Positions 1 to 7,112 of a stretch of DNA of 8,753 nt are shown piece by piece. The stretch lies in the NCBI GenBank assembly GCA_003647375.1, contig QMMS01000191.1, forward strand, positions 1-8,753. Direction: 5' to 3'. The notes beneath the pieces were generated by a model. That model was not told where the DNA came from. It saw only the letters and a program-made list of their open reading frames with translations, and did no database searches. Source of the stretch: Deltaproteobacteria bacterium (lineage in GTDB: Bacteria; Desulfobacterota; Desulfobacteria; Desulfobacterales; B30-G6). The stretch's first letter is position 1, and the number at the start of each line of letters is the position of its first letter. A program made the translations under genes and the position numbers.

Positions 1-124
1 GGACGACATTTGCCCTGACGGGCGTTATTTACACTTTGTGTGATATTTGCGCTACGCGTGTAATTATGCCCTGCGGGCGTCATTGATAGTCATTTGTCCT
101 GCGGACGACATTAGCGCTGCGCGC
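1..124. repeat. array of short hairpins, 18-19-nt period, stems covary
   Basis: Six complete 11-12-nt hairpins start at 12, 31, 49, 68, 96 and 114, and the right arm of a seventh (GGAC) begins the window. Each has a 4-bp stem and a 3-4-nt loop: GCCC-TGAC-GGGC, ACAC-TTT-GTGT, GCGC-TAC-GCGT, GCCC-TGC-GGGC, GTCC-TGC-GGAC, GCGC-TGC-GCGC. Between them lie AT-rich spacers of the type GTCATTT, GTTATTT or GACATTT. The stems differ in sequence but stay paired (one terminal G-T wobble). The period is 18-19 nt, with one 28-nt step where the spacer holds an extra GTCATT copy. A lone copy on the other strand lies at 209-226. No function is known to me. The array lies downstream of holA and could affect transcript ends, or be a dispersed repeat. 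Confidence 0.8.
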
Positions 125-135
125 GTAATTCATTG

Positions 136-200
136 CTGCTCATAGCTGATGGCTCTTAGCTCGGTACTAACTTAAAACCTAATACATAAAACCTAAAACG
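136..200. repeat. two short heptamer tandem repeats
   Basis: Positions 136-163 read as four heptamers of the form TNGCTNN (CTGCTCA, TAGCTGA, TGGCTCT, TAGCTCG). Positions 173-200 read as four heptamers, TAAAACC TAATACA TAAAACC TAAAACG, which is also a 14-nt unit present twice. The copies are degenerate and few, so this is a weak repeat. The 7-nt period matches the clearer arrays at 6883-6945 and 7286-7355. The rest of 200-265 shows no gene, promoter or convincing terminator. Confidence 0.5.
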
Positions 201-265
201 GTCTCTATTTACGCGCAGCAAATGACAATTGCTTGCCCCTCAAACCCTCATCTCCTTCTTGAATT

Positions 266-1543
266 CTATTGATCTAACCCACTACATATACTCAATATCG
301 CATCCGCAAGAATTGACCTGGGCGGTTGCCCGGAAGATTTGAGATGTCCATCCGCTCGGCCCAGTACCTTCAGTGCGTCAAGAAGCTCTGCTGCATGGAA
401 CGTCATGGCCTTCTGCATCAGTTTATACACGGGATAGGCATTGTTCGGGTTCGGCGCAATAAGAAGGTCGGTCCCTGTCAACCGTTTTTTTGGCTCACCG
501 GCCATCTCCTCGTCACCCGAAAGAGACCGGTCCCAGTCCGCCAGCTGTTCTTTCAAAGCCGTGTCGTGGGTTTGAATCAGGGGCATGACCTGGTCCCGGA
601 AGGTATTGTAGGACATACCGGCCTGCCAGGCACCCCCGGCAGATGCGGTTGCAAAGTGCCTGATGACAAGCAACCGCCTGACCTGATTGACCGCTGCCGC
701 CAAGAGCTGCAACTCATGATATCCGTTTGAAAGCAGTGAATCCATGTAAAATAACGCGTTCCCAACATCTTTTTCCGACAAGGCATTCGTAAATGCATAA
801 ATAGGGTCCTGCTTGGTTCGCTCCAGAGCAACCGAAATATCCTCTAGGGTGATTTTTTTTCTATCTCCTACATAATCGATAAGCTTGTTGAGATTATTCT
901 GAAATGTCCGGATGTCAAACCCGGTCATGTCGCAGAGTGCCTCAAAAGCTGAAGGTTCCAACACTTTATCGTGTTTTAAAAGAAGACCCTGCATGCTTTC
1001 CCTGAGAACGGCATCCTGTGCGACCCTGTCCGCCTGTCGATCACCTTGCGGCACAGAACAGTCAACCACCAGACCAGCCTTTTCCGTGAGCTTGTAGAGC
1101 CGTCGACGCTTATCGACAGCTGCAGCCGTCATGATTAAATAATGGTTGTCTGGAAATTTGTCTTCCAGGGCCGCTATCAGTATTTGAGCGGCATCGCCGG
1201 GCACTGATCGTCCTTTCCGGGCGTTGTCCGATGAGGCTGTTCCTTTCTGAGTTGCAGAAAAAAGGGGGCTGTCCAGCAATGACACTACCTTGCCACTTTC
1301 CAGCAACGCATAGGTATTCAAACTCTGGACAGCGGCAAGGACGTTCTCATGGGTTCCATCCCAGGCTTCATAGCTGTATTGCCTGGATGACTCGGGTATG
1401 AGAACGTTCAACACCGTTTGAAGCGCCGCCTTGATCAACACTTCCTCACCATAAAGCAAGTAAACCGGACAGGGAACCGAACCCTTATCCTGCGTTAAGC
1501 GCTTAATGTGTCGCTGAACCTCGTTGTGTTTGATAACCGTCAA
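266..1543 (-). CDS. holA: DNA polymerase III delta subunit (clamp-loader subunit HolA)
   Basis: The predicted 425-residue cytoplasmic protein matches the delta subunit, which opens the beta sliding clamp as part of the clamp loader. The family pattern is visible in order: YLLYGEE at residues 28-34 in the N-terminal AAA+-like fold, HYLIMTAAAVDKRRRLYK around 134-151, the helical stretch GFDIRTFQNNLNKLIDYV at 208-225 followed by KKITLEDI, then DPIYAFTNAL (246-255) and a collar-like segment with QLLAAAVNQVRRLL (279-292). It is longer than the E. coli protein (about 340 residues), with extra sequence near 95-118 and a polar insert around 300-370. The start is TTG at 1541-1543, overlapping the lspA stop as TTGA. 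No in-frame ATG lies before the YLLYGEE motif, so TTG with translational coupling is the best choice. It is the last gene of the ileS-lspA-holA block. Confidence 0.88.
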   Translation of the reverse strand: MTVIKHNEVQRHIKRLTQDKGSVPCPVYLLYGEEVLIKAALQTVLNVLIPESSRQYSYEAWDGTHENVLAAVQSLNTYALLESGKVVSLLDSPLFSATQKGTASSDNARKGRSVPGDAAQILIAALEDKFPDNHYLIMTAAAVDKRRRLYKLTEKAGLVVDCSVPQGDRQADRVAQDAVLRESMQGLLLKHDKVLEPSAFEALCDMTGFDIRTFQNNLNKLIDYVGDRKKITLEDISVALERTKQDPIYAFTNALSEKDVGNALFYMDSLLSNGYHELQLLAAAVNQVRRLLVIRHFATASAGGAWQAGMSYNTFRDQVMPLIQTHDTALKEQLADWDRSLSGDEEMAGEPKKRLTGTDLLIAPNPNNAYPVYKLMQKAMTFHAAELLDALKVLGRADGHLKSSGQPPRSILADAILSICSGLDQ

Positions 1544-2055
1544 TTTACTTCTTTGAAAAGCAGATGGTATATAAACAGGCCGATACCTATGGTGATGGCG
1601 CTGTCGGCGACATTAAATGCCGGCCAGTGAATCCCTTTGACATAAATATCGAGAAAGTCGATCACTTTCCCAATGCGAATTCTGTCTATGATATTGCCGA
1701 CAGCCCCTCCCAGGATCAAAGACAGACCGAATTCCAGCAACCCATGACCGGGCGGTGTCTTGGCGTAGAGAAAGAGGATCAGGCCCATGGCCACAACCGA
1801 CGCTATCACAAAGAAAAAATGTCGCAGCTCTGAAGGACTGCCGGACAGGAAACCAAAGGCGCCGCCCGGGTTATAGATGTGTGTCAGGTTGAAAAACCCA
1901 GGGATAACGGAAATCGTCTGGTATACAGGAACTGTCGATACAATCAGGGCCTTCACAAGCTGATCCACGGTGCAGACAGTCCCGGCTATCAGCAACAGCT
2001 TGACATACCGATTTTTCAAGATTGACGACAGGGAACCCCCGAACTCTGCGTTCAT
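1540..2055 (-). CDS. lspA: lipoprotein signal peptidase (signal peptidase II)
   Basis: This 171-residue inner-membrane aspartyl protease removes the signal peptide from prolipoproteins after lipid is attached to the cysteine. The conserved family boxes are all present: VDQLVKALI (D31, K35), NPGGAFG (62-68), GNIIDR with the first catalytic aspartate D124, and FNVADS with the second, D151. Four hydrophobic segments, near 18-38, 76-97, 105-123 and 149-167, fit the usual four-helix topology. Length is normal for the family. The ATG start has a modest AAGGGA-like ribosome-binding site upstream. The gene follows ileS, as in many proteobacteria, but across a 232-bp gap filled by a palindromic repeat. 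Its TGA stop overlaps the holA TTG start. No residue expected for activity is missing. Confidence 0.96.
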   Translation of the reverse strand: MNAEFGGSLSSILKNRYVKLLLIAGTVCTVDQLVKALIVSTVPVYQTISVIPGFFNLTHIYNPGGAFGFLSGSPSELRHFFFVIASVVAMGLILFLYAKTPPGHGLLEFGLSLILGGAVGNIIDRIRIGKVIDFLDIYVKGIHWPAFNVADSAITIGIGLFIYHLLFKEVN

Positions 2056-2142
2056 TTTAATTTTTCCCTTGTTTCAAACCAAATCCGGACAAACCGTTTG
2101 GCGTACAACACTCAGCCTTTATGCCGGGAGAAAGAGATTTTA

Positions 2143-2228
2143 TCACGAAATCACGAAAGTACGAAATCACGAAATCACGAAAAAGAACATGAACTTTTTC
2201 GTGTTTTTCAAATTTCGTGTTTTCGTGA
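2143..2228. repeat. 8-nt palindromic micro-array between ileS and lspA
   Basis: Five octamers run in phase from 2143 to 2182: TCACGAAA, TCACGAAA, GTACGAAA, TCACGAAA, TCACGAAA. The inverted form appears at 2197-2204 (TTTCGTGT), 2213-2220 (TTTCGTGT) and 2221-2228 (TTTCGTGA). CACGAAAAAG at 2176-2185 and CTTTTTCGTG at 2194-2203 make a perfect 10-bp stem with an 8-nt loop. In the direction of ileS-lspA transcription the hairpin is not followed by a U run, so it is not an ordinary terminator for that operon. It could lower lspA-holA expression, protect an mRNA end, or be a dispersed repeat. The remainder of 2056-2287 shows no gene. Confidence 0.85.
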
Positions 2229-2287
2229 TTGTTTTTATCGGATTACCACAACATGCACAAAATTTACAATTATGCGACTTGAAATAC

Positions 2288-5092
2288 TCAACTTATATCT
2301 AACTGCCCCATGATGCCCACGCAACGATCACAGATGGTGAGAAAACCCTCATGCGACCCAACCGAAGGGCTGTGCGTCCAGCACCGCTCACACTTCTCAC
2401 CCTGCGAAGGCACCACTTCTATGCTGAGGCCCTCTATCTCGTCGCTCTGAAAAGCATGCTCTCCCAAGGATTCCTGGGTCAGATCCGCCTGGGACACAAT
2501 GAGGATAAAACGCAGATCCTCTGCGTATGGCTTCAATATCTTATACGATTCCGAATCAACGGACAGGGTCACGGCGGCATCGAGAGGATGGCCGATCAGC
2601 TTCCGAGTTCTGGCTTCCTCGAGCGCTTTGGTGACTTCGCCGCGGATATCGAGTAACAGTTTCCAGTTTTGGGCCAATGCATCATTTTTCCATGCGGTCT
2701 CGGCTTCAGGGAGGCTCTGCAGATGGATGCTCTTTTCCTGTCCATTCCGACCGGGCATATATCTCCAGATTTCCTCAGCCGTGAAGGGCAGAATCGGACT
2801 CATCAGTCGTGCCATGGCATCCAGGATGGCGTACATGACGGTCTGGGCGCTTCGCCTTGCCACGGAGGTCGGTGGAGATATATAAAGGCGGTCTTTCAGG
2901 ATATCCAGATAAAACGCCGACAGATCCAGGGTACAAAAATTGTAAAGCGCATGGTAGATCACATGAAATTCATAGGTGTCGTAAGCCCTGCGCGTTTTTT
3001 CGATGATTCCGTAGAGACGATGCAGTGCATATTGATCGACTTCCGGCATTTCGTCGTAAGAGACGCTGTCCTTTTCAGGATCAAAGTCGTACAGGTTTCC
3101 GAGCATGAAACGACTTGTGTTTCGAATGCGACGGTAGGCATCACTGAGCTGCCTCAATATATTTTCAGAAATACGAATATCGTCCCTGTAATCAGATGCC
3201 GCCACCCAGAGACGCAATATTTCCGCACCATATTTATCGATTACTTTCTTGGGTGCAATGACATTTCCAATCGATTTGGACATTTTGCGGCCATCGGCAT
3301 CCACCACGAATCCATGGGTTAAAACAGATTTATAGGGCGCGCTTCCCCGGGTGCCCACCGCAGTCAAGAGTGAGCTATGAAACCAGCCCCGGTGCTGATC
3401 ACTCCCCTCCAGGTAGAGTTCCGCGGGCCATCTCAGGTAGTCCCGATCTTCGAGTACGGCAGCATGGCTCACACCGGAGTCGAACCATACATCCAGAATA
3501 TCGGTTTCCTTAACAAATGTTTGCCCTCCACAGCTTTCACAGGCTGCGCCTTCGGGAAGTATATCACTGGTATCTCTTTCAAACCAGGCATCAGCGCCGT
3601 GCTCTTCGAACAATTGAAACACCTTGTCGATCATCTCCTGATTCAACAACAATGTTCCACAATCGCTGCAATAAAAAGCGGCTATGGGAACCCCCCATGC
3701 ACGCTGCCGGGAGATACACCAGTCCGGACGGTTTTCAATCATACCGAATATCCGGTCTTTGCCCCAGTGTGGTATCCACTCAACATTATCGATGGCCTTC
3801 AACGTTTTTTCTCTCAGACCGGTCTTGTCCATGGAGATAAACCACTGGGGGGTTGCCCGAAAAATCACAGGTTTTTTACATCGCCAGCAATGAGGATAAG
3901 AATGCTTGATGGTTTCACTGGCCAGCAAGGCCCCTGTTTCATTCAGTTTTTCATTAATCGTTTTATTGGTGTCGAAAACAAAGCCACCCTTGAAAAAGGC
4001 AACATCATCAGTAAAACGACCATTATCATCCACCGGAGAATAGGCATCCATGCCGTATGCCATTCCCACTTCGTAGTCTTCCCGACCGTGACCCGGTGCC
4101 GTATGAACACAACCGGTTCCCGCTTCCAGAGTGACATGACTGCCGATTATCAGCATGGACTCCCTGTCGTAGAGAGGATGGCGACATTTTTTTCGTTCCA
4201 GCGTCGAGGCCTCAATTTCGGCAAGAATTGTATAGTCGGAAATACCGAAAGTCTGCATGCAGTTTTCCACCAGTTCCCTGGCAAGGATATAGACATCATC
4301 ATTACCGACATCCACAGCCGCATAGATAAAATTGGGATGCAGGGCGATAGCCAGGTTTGCCGGTATGGTCCAGGGTGTCGTTGTCCAGATGATGACCGAT
4401 ACCGCCTTTCCCTTGAGCGCCGGCATTTCGTCATCCAACCCGTCGATCATGGGAAATTTGACATATATGGACGGGGAGGTTTCATCGTGGTATTCGATTT
4501 CAGCTTCGGCCAGGGCGGTTTGGCAGCTACAGCACCAGTGAATCGGTTTTTTGCTTCTGAAAAGACCGCCGTTGAGCCCGAACTTCAGACATTCGGTGGC
4601 GATAATCGCTTCGTAGCGATACTTCATGGTCAAGTATGGGTTCTCCCATTCTCCCATGACCCCCAGTCGCTTGAATTCTTCCCGCTGTATATCAATGAAC
4701 TTTTCAGCATACGCCCGACACTTGCGACGGAAATCAGCCTGGGAAACCTCCTTTTTCCTGTCACCCATCTCCTTGTCGACATTGTGCTCGATGGGCAAGC
4801 CATGACAGTCCCACCCAGGCACGTAAACGGCGTTGAACCCGGACATCTGGCGCGAGCGGACAATAATATCTTTCAGTATCTTGTTTAGGGCCGTACCAAT
4901 ATGAATATTGCCGTTGGCATAAGGAGGGCCGTCATGCAGGATAAAAGGTTCCCGATCCCTGGATTCCTCACGGATTCTGTCATAAAGGTTCAAGGCCTCC
5001 CATGCGGCGAGCTGTTCCGGCTCGCGAACCACCAGGTTCGCTTTCATGGGAAATTTCGTCTTCGGCAAATTCAAGGTTTGCTTGTAATCCAT
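2288..5092 (-). CDS. ileS: isoleucyl-tRNA synthetase
   Basis: This 934-residue cytoplasmic class I synthetase charges tRNA-Ile with isoleucine. Numbered from the chosen start, it shows the class I signature [11 protein letters not shown] (HIGT at 64-67, where most family members have HIGH), the CP1 editing domain with TTTPWT near 237-242 and [16 protein letters not shown] (editing aspartate about 339), [13 protein letters not shown] near 458-470, [10 protein letters not shown] near 534-543, and the KMSKS loop at 603-607. A C-terminal zinc knuckle has cysteines at about 901, 904, 921 and 924. Length is that of the bacterial enzyme. An ATG four codons upstream is open, but it overlaps the Shine-Dalgarno GGAGGT. 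The ATG at 5090-5092 gives [12 protein letters not shown], matching the family's N-terminus, so I chose it. No T-box leader was found. The gene heads the block that continues into lspA. Confidence 0.97.
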   Translation of the reverse strand: MDYKQTLNLPKTKFPMKANLVVREPEQLAAWEALNLYDRIREESRDREPFILHDGPPYANGNIHIGTALNKILKDIIVRSRQMSGFNAVYVPGWDCHGLPIEHNVDKEMGDRKKEVSQADFRRKCRAYAEKFIDIQREEFKRLGVMGEWENPYLTMKYRYEAIIATECLKFGLNGGLFRSKKPIHWCCSCQTALAEAEIEYHDETSPSIYVKFPMIDGLDDEMPALKGKAVSVIIWTTTPWTIPANLAIALHPNFIYAAVDVGNDDVYILARELVENCMQTFGISDYTILAEIEASTLERKKCRHPLYDRESMLIIGSHVTLEAGTGCVHTAPGHGREDYEVGMAYGMDAYSPVDDNGRFTDDVAFFKGGFVFDTNKTINEKLNETGALLASETIKHSYPHCWRCKKPVIFRATPQWFISMDKTGLREKTLKAIDNVEWIPHWGKDRIFGMIENRPDWCISRQRAWGVPIAAFYCSDCGTLLLNQEMIDKVFQLFEEHGADAWFERDTSDILPEGAACESCGGQTFVKETDILDVWFDSGVSHAAVLEDRDYLRWPAELYLEGSDQHRGWFHSSLLTAVGTRGSAPYKSVLTHGFVVDADGRKMSKSIGNVIAPKKVIDKYGAEILRLWVAASDYRDDIRISENILRQLSDAYRRIRNTSRFMLGNLYDFDPEKDSVSYDEMPEVDQYALHRLYGIIEKTRRAYDTYEFHVIYHALYNFCTLDLSAFYLDILKDRLYISPPTSVARRSAQTVMYAILDAMARLMSPILPFTAEEIWRYMPGRNGQEKSIHLQSLPEAETAWKNDALAQNWKLLLDIRGEVTKALEEARTRKLIGHPLDAAVTLSVDSESYKILKPYAEDLRFILIVSQADLTQESLGEHAFQSDEIEGLSIEVVPSQGEKCERCWTHSPSVGSHEGFLTICDRCVGIMGQLDIS

Positions 5093-5096
5093 CCGT

Positions 5097-5102
5097 ACCT
5101 CC
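5097..5102 (-). promoter_or_regulatory. ribosome-binding site that sets the ileS start
   Basis: On the minus strand GGAGGT lies four bases before the ATG at 5090-5092. It contains most of the alternative upstream start region (ATGGAGGT), so the upstream ATG is very unlikely to be used. Confidence 0.8.
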
Positions 5103-5143
5103 ATAAAATCACGTTGTGATTTTATTTGACGCGGCTTCGCCGC
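5103..5143. repeat. two small 3-nt-loop hairpins in the ileS leader
   Basis: ATAAAATCAC (5103-5112) and GTGATTTTAT (5116-5125) form a perfect 10-bp stem around the loop GTT. GCGGC (5131-5135) and GCCGC (5139-5143) form a 5-bp stem around TTC, preceded by ATTTGAC and followed by TTATTATT. The tight loops and ATTTG spacer resemble the array at 1-124, so they may belong to the same repeat class. The first stem ends directly at the ileS ribosome-binding site and would sit in the 5' end of that message. A regulatory role is inference only. Confidence 0.6.
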
Positions 5144-5194
5144 TTATTATTAATTTTTCAATCCATTCTCTGCTATTGCCATCACCATCGGAGC

Positions 5195-5486
5195 ATTTAA
5201 CCTTATACGGTTATCTATAAAGCCCAAGCGATACCGCGTACAGAGGTCTGCGGGGGTTCGTTTTAAAGTCGGGCAACTGTCTGAGATCGTTAGGCGCCGT
5301 TAGGCCCGCAGCATAAACTATATGGTTACAAAGATATAGCCAATCGTTATTTATAAACATATTTAAATACGATCGGCAGCGGCGGGCCTTACGGCGCCTT
5401 AGGAGCGAGTTTTGGCCGGCTTTAAAGCGAATTTCCGTAGACCGCTAAGACAACTCAGCTTGAGTTTTGCGGATAACCGGTTAAAT
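5195..5486. other. ~290-bp imperfect palindrome, possible fold-back element or structured RNA
   Basis: The gap between the dehydrogenase and ileS is one long inverted repeat. Ends ATTTAACC (5195-5202) and GGTTAAAT (5479-5486) match perfectly, as do GGTTATC (5209-5215) and GATAACC (5472-5478). Positions 5245-5272 pair with 5416-5443 over 28 consecutive positions, six of them G-T. Positions 5290-5309 pair with 5382-5401 with two T-T mismatches. Inside are two further hairpins: 5318-5323 with 5334-5339, and 5340-5355 with 5362-5376 (one bulge, two mismatches). The layout is a three-way junction. There is no open reading frame. It may be a non-autonomous mobile element (MITE-like), a decayed inverted duplication, or a non-coding RNA gene. 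No clear target-site duplication was seen. Confidence 0.75.
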
Positions 5487-5494
5487 TTAAACGC

Positions 5495-6868
5495 TCAGCT
5501 CATTGCCATGGATCCGACTGCCAAGTAAGCATACCCTTTTTTCACCATGGATTCAAAATCCGGAATCATGCGTCTGCCATCCAGTATGAGATACGGCGGA
5601 GCCACCGACTCTTCAATGGTCCGGGAAAGCCCCCGGAATTCTTCGCAGTCCGAGGAAATAAACAGGGCATCTGATCCTTCGATGGCCGACCTGGCCGAGT
5701 CAACATACTGAATTTTTTCAAACAACACATTTCTGGAAGGATCAAATTCCAGTCTGGCTGCATCGTTGGCCAGGGGATCGTAGGCCCTTATGGACGAAAC
5801 ACCTTTCCCCAGCAAGCGTTCTATGGCCTTGATGGATGATGCGTCACGCATGTCATTGGTGTTTTTCTTGAAGGCCAGTCCCAGTACGGCAATGGTTTTG
5901 TTATTGAACTGAAAATCGTTTTCGGTGATGGCACGATCCACCAGATACACTTTCTGGTTTTCATTGACCTCAAAGGAAGCCTCCAGCATTTTTGTGTCGA
6001 CATTGACCTGCCTCAATTGATATATCAGGGAAGCGATATCCTTGCCAAAGCAGCTTCCACCTGCGCCGTTACTGACAAACGAGCCCCAGGTGCTGATGCG
6101 TTTGTCCGCCGTTACGCCAAGCCGCAGGTCGTCGATCTTTATATTCGGTATCTTCTCACCCAGTTTCGCACCCACACCGTTCCAGAACGATATATAGGTC
6201 AAGAGCATGGTATTGGCCACATACTTGATGGCTTCGGCCGTTTCCGGGGATGTCTCGATATATTTGGTCTGCACATGGCGAACGAATTTGGAATAAACCT
6301 GCTGCAAAATGATAAAATCTTCATCATCATTACATCCCACGATGATTCTATCCGGTTTTCTGGCTTCGGGTACCGCTGTCCCCTCGGCAAGAAACTCAGG
6401 ATTGGAGGCCACACCAAAATTTTCGACCTTGTGGCGATCCAGAACCGATTTCAGATGGCTTGCCGTACCGATAGGCACGGTGCTTTTGTTGACGATCACC
6501 ACCCGTCTCAGGTCTTTTCGTCTGTGCAGGTTCTTTGCTATGTCTTCAAGGGCGGCATCATAATAGGTCAGGTTGGTGGAACCATCCAGATTGGGGGGCG
6601 TAGGCAGACACAGAAAAATGACATCCGTGCCCTCAATAATGTCCGTCAGGGCCGTAGAAAAGAAAAGGTGTTTTCCATGAACTTTTCGGATACTGTCGGC
6701 CAATCCGGGCTCATTGACGTATTGAACGATTCGGTCCGTCTCCCCGCTGGAGAATGCCTCGATTTTCTTTTCATCATTGTCATAGGCAATTACTTCATGA
6801 CCGAACTCCGAACAGACAGCCGCATGGACAAGCCCGACATACCCTGTACCTGCTACGATAATTTTCAT
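5495..6868 (-). CDS. UDP-glucose 6-dehydrogenase family protein
   Basis: This 457-residue cytoplasmic enzyme is of the UDP-glucose/GDP-mannose dehydrogenase type. It probably makes UDP-glucuronate from UDP-glucose with two NAD+ for envelope or exopolysaccharide synthesis. Visible signatures are the N-terminal Rossmann motif GTGYVG (7-12), KSTVPIGT (128-135), NPEFLAEG (156-163), the central-helix lysine in AEAIKYVANT (K215), the catalytic cysteine in GAGGSCFGKD (C273, with D277), and LGLAFKKNTNDMRDAS (329-344) opening the C-terminal domain. The site reads SCFGKD where many bacterial enzymes have SCFPKD, and the segment before it is divergent, so substrate (glucose, N-acetylhexosamine or mannose form) is not certain and I give no symbol. 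The start is well supported: AGAGGA lies four bases upstream and the Rossmann strand begins at once. No sugar-pathway neighbour is visible in the window. Confidence 0.9.
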   Translation of the reverse strand: MKIIVAGTGYVGLVHAAVCSEFGHEVIAYDNDEKKIEAFSSGETDRIVQYVNEPGLADSIRKVHGKHLFFSTALTDIIEGTDVIFLCLPTPPNLDGSTNLTYYDAALEDIAKNLHRRKDLRRVVIVNKSTVPIGTASHLKSVLDRHKVENFGVASNPEFLAEGTAVPEARKPDRIIVGCNDDEDFIILQQVYSKFVRHVQTKYIETSPETAEAIKYVANTMLLTYISFWNGVGAKLGEKIPNIKIDDLRLGVTADKRISTWGSFVSNGAGGSCFGKDIASLIYQLRQVNVDTKMLEASFEVNENQKVYLVDRAITENDFQFNNKTIAVLGLAFKKNTNDMRDASSIKAIERLLGKGVSSIRAYDPLANDAARLEFDPSRNVLFEKIQYVDSARSAIEGSDALFISSDCEEFRGLSRTIEESVAPPYLILDGRRMIPDFESMVKKGYAYLAVGSMAMS

Positions 6869-6882
6869 GATATCCTCTTGTT

Positions 6883-6945
6883 TAAGCTGTAAGCATTAAG
6901 CTTCAGGCTATAAGCCGCAAATAGCTTACTGCTTATGGCTTATAG
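6883..6945. repeat. heptamer palindromic array in the dehydrogenase leader
   Basis: Nine heptamers run in phase. Five are TAAGCNN-like (TAAGCTG, TAAGCAT, TAAGCTT, CAGGCTA, TAAGCCG), one is central (CAAATAG), and three are inverted (CTTACTG, CTTATGG, CTTATAG). GCTATAAGCC at 6907-6916 and GGCTTATAGC at 6937-6946 make a perfect 10-bp stem. The array lies between the likely promoter and the start codon of the dehydrogenase, so it would be part of that mRNA leader. Confidence 0.8.
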
Positions 6946-6966
6946 CTATTCTTTAACAAAACGATT

Positions 6967-6995
6967 TTTATACCCCAATTTCTCTGAATAGACAA
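6967..6995 (-). promoter_or_regulatory. sigma70-like promoter for the dehydrogenase
   Basis: On the minus strand TTGTCT (6990-6995) is followed after exactly 17 bases by TATAAA (6967-6972). Both boxes differ little from TTGACA and TATAAT. The start would fall near 6960, giving a leader of about 90 nt that includes the heptamer array. Confidence 0.55.
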
Positions 6996-7009
6996 GAAAA
7001 GATTGGTAT

Positions 7010-7039
7010 TTGCTCAAAGGTTGTTTTATGTGGTATAGT
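7010..7039 (+). promoter_or_regulatory. possible sigma70 promoter for the small ORF and HEAT gene
   Basis: TTGCTC (7010-7015), an 18-base spacer and TATAGT (7034-7039), with TGG directly before the -10 box as in an extended -10. It stands back to back with the minus-strand promoter. It would give a leader of about 335 nt before the membrane-protein gene. The -35 box is weak. Confidence 0.4.
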
Positions 7040-7112
7040 GCATTGCCATGAGCCTTACGCATATCCAGATAGGATACTGGGAGGCTTATTTAGGGGTTTA
7101 GGCTCAATATCG

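Noticed and set aside
1..130. Possible CRISPR array
   Set aside because: The repeating part is only 11-12 nt and varies in sequence. The gaps are short and similar to one another, the opposite of CRISPR repeats and spacers, and no cas gene is present.
240..262. Minus-strand AGGAGATG as a start site after holA
   Set aside because: The ribosome-binding site touches the ATG with no spacer, and the frame stops after three codons.
2176..2208. Rho-independent terminator
   Set aside because: The hairpin is followed by a T run only on the plus strand, where no gene ends. In the ileS-lspA direction there is no U tract, so I kept it as a repeat.
3377..4888. Plus-strand open frame of 503 codons
   Set aside because: It lies wholly antisense to ileS, whose motifs are intact over the same bases. 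Its translation shows no recognisable domain and no ribosome-binding site was evident.
5105..5494. T-box riboswitch ahead of ileS
   Set aside because: The minus-strand leader has no GGGTGGNACC-type T-box sequence and no antiterminator pair. The large fold does not match that class.
6017..6892. Plus-strand open frame of 291 codons
   Set aside because: It is antisense to the dehydrogenase, which carries full family motifs there; a shadow frame.
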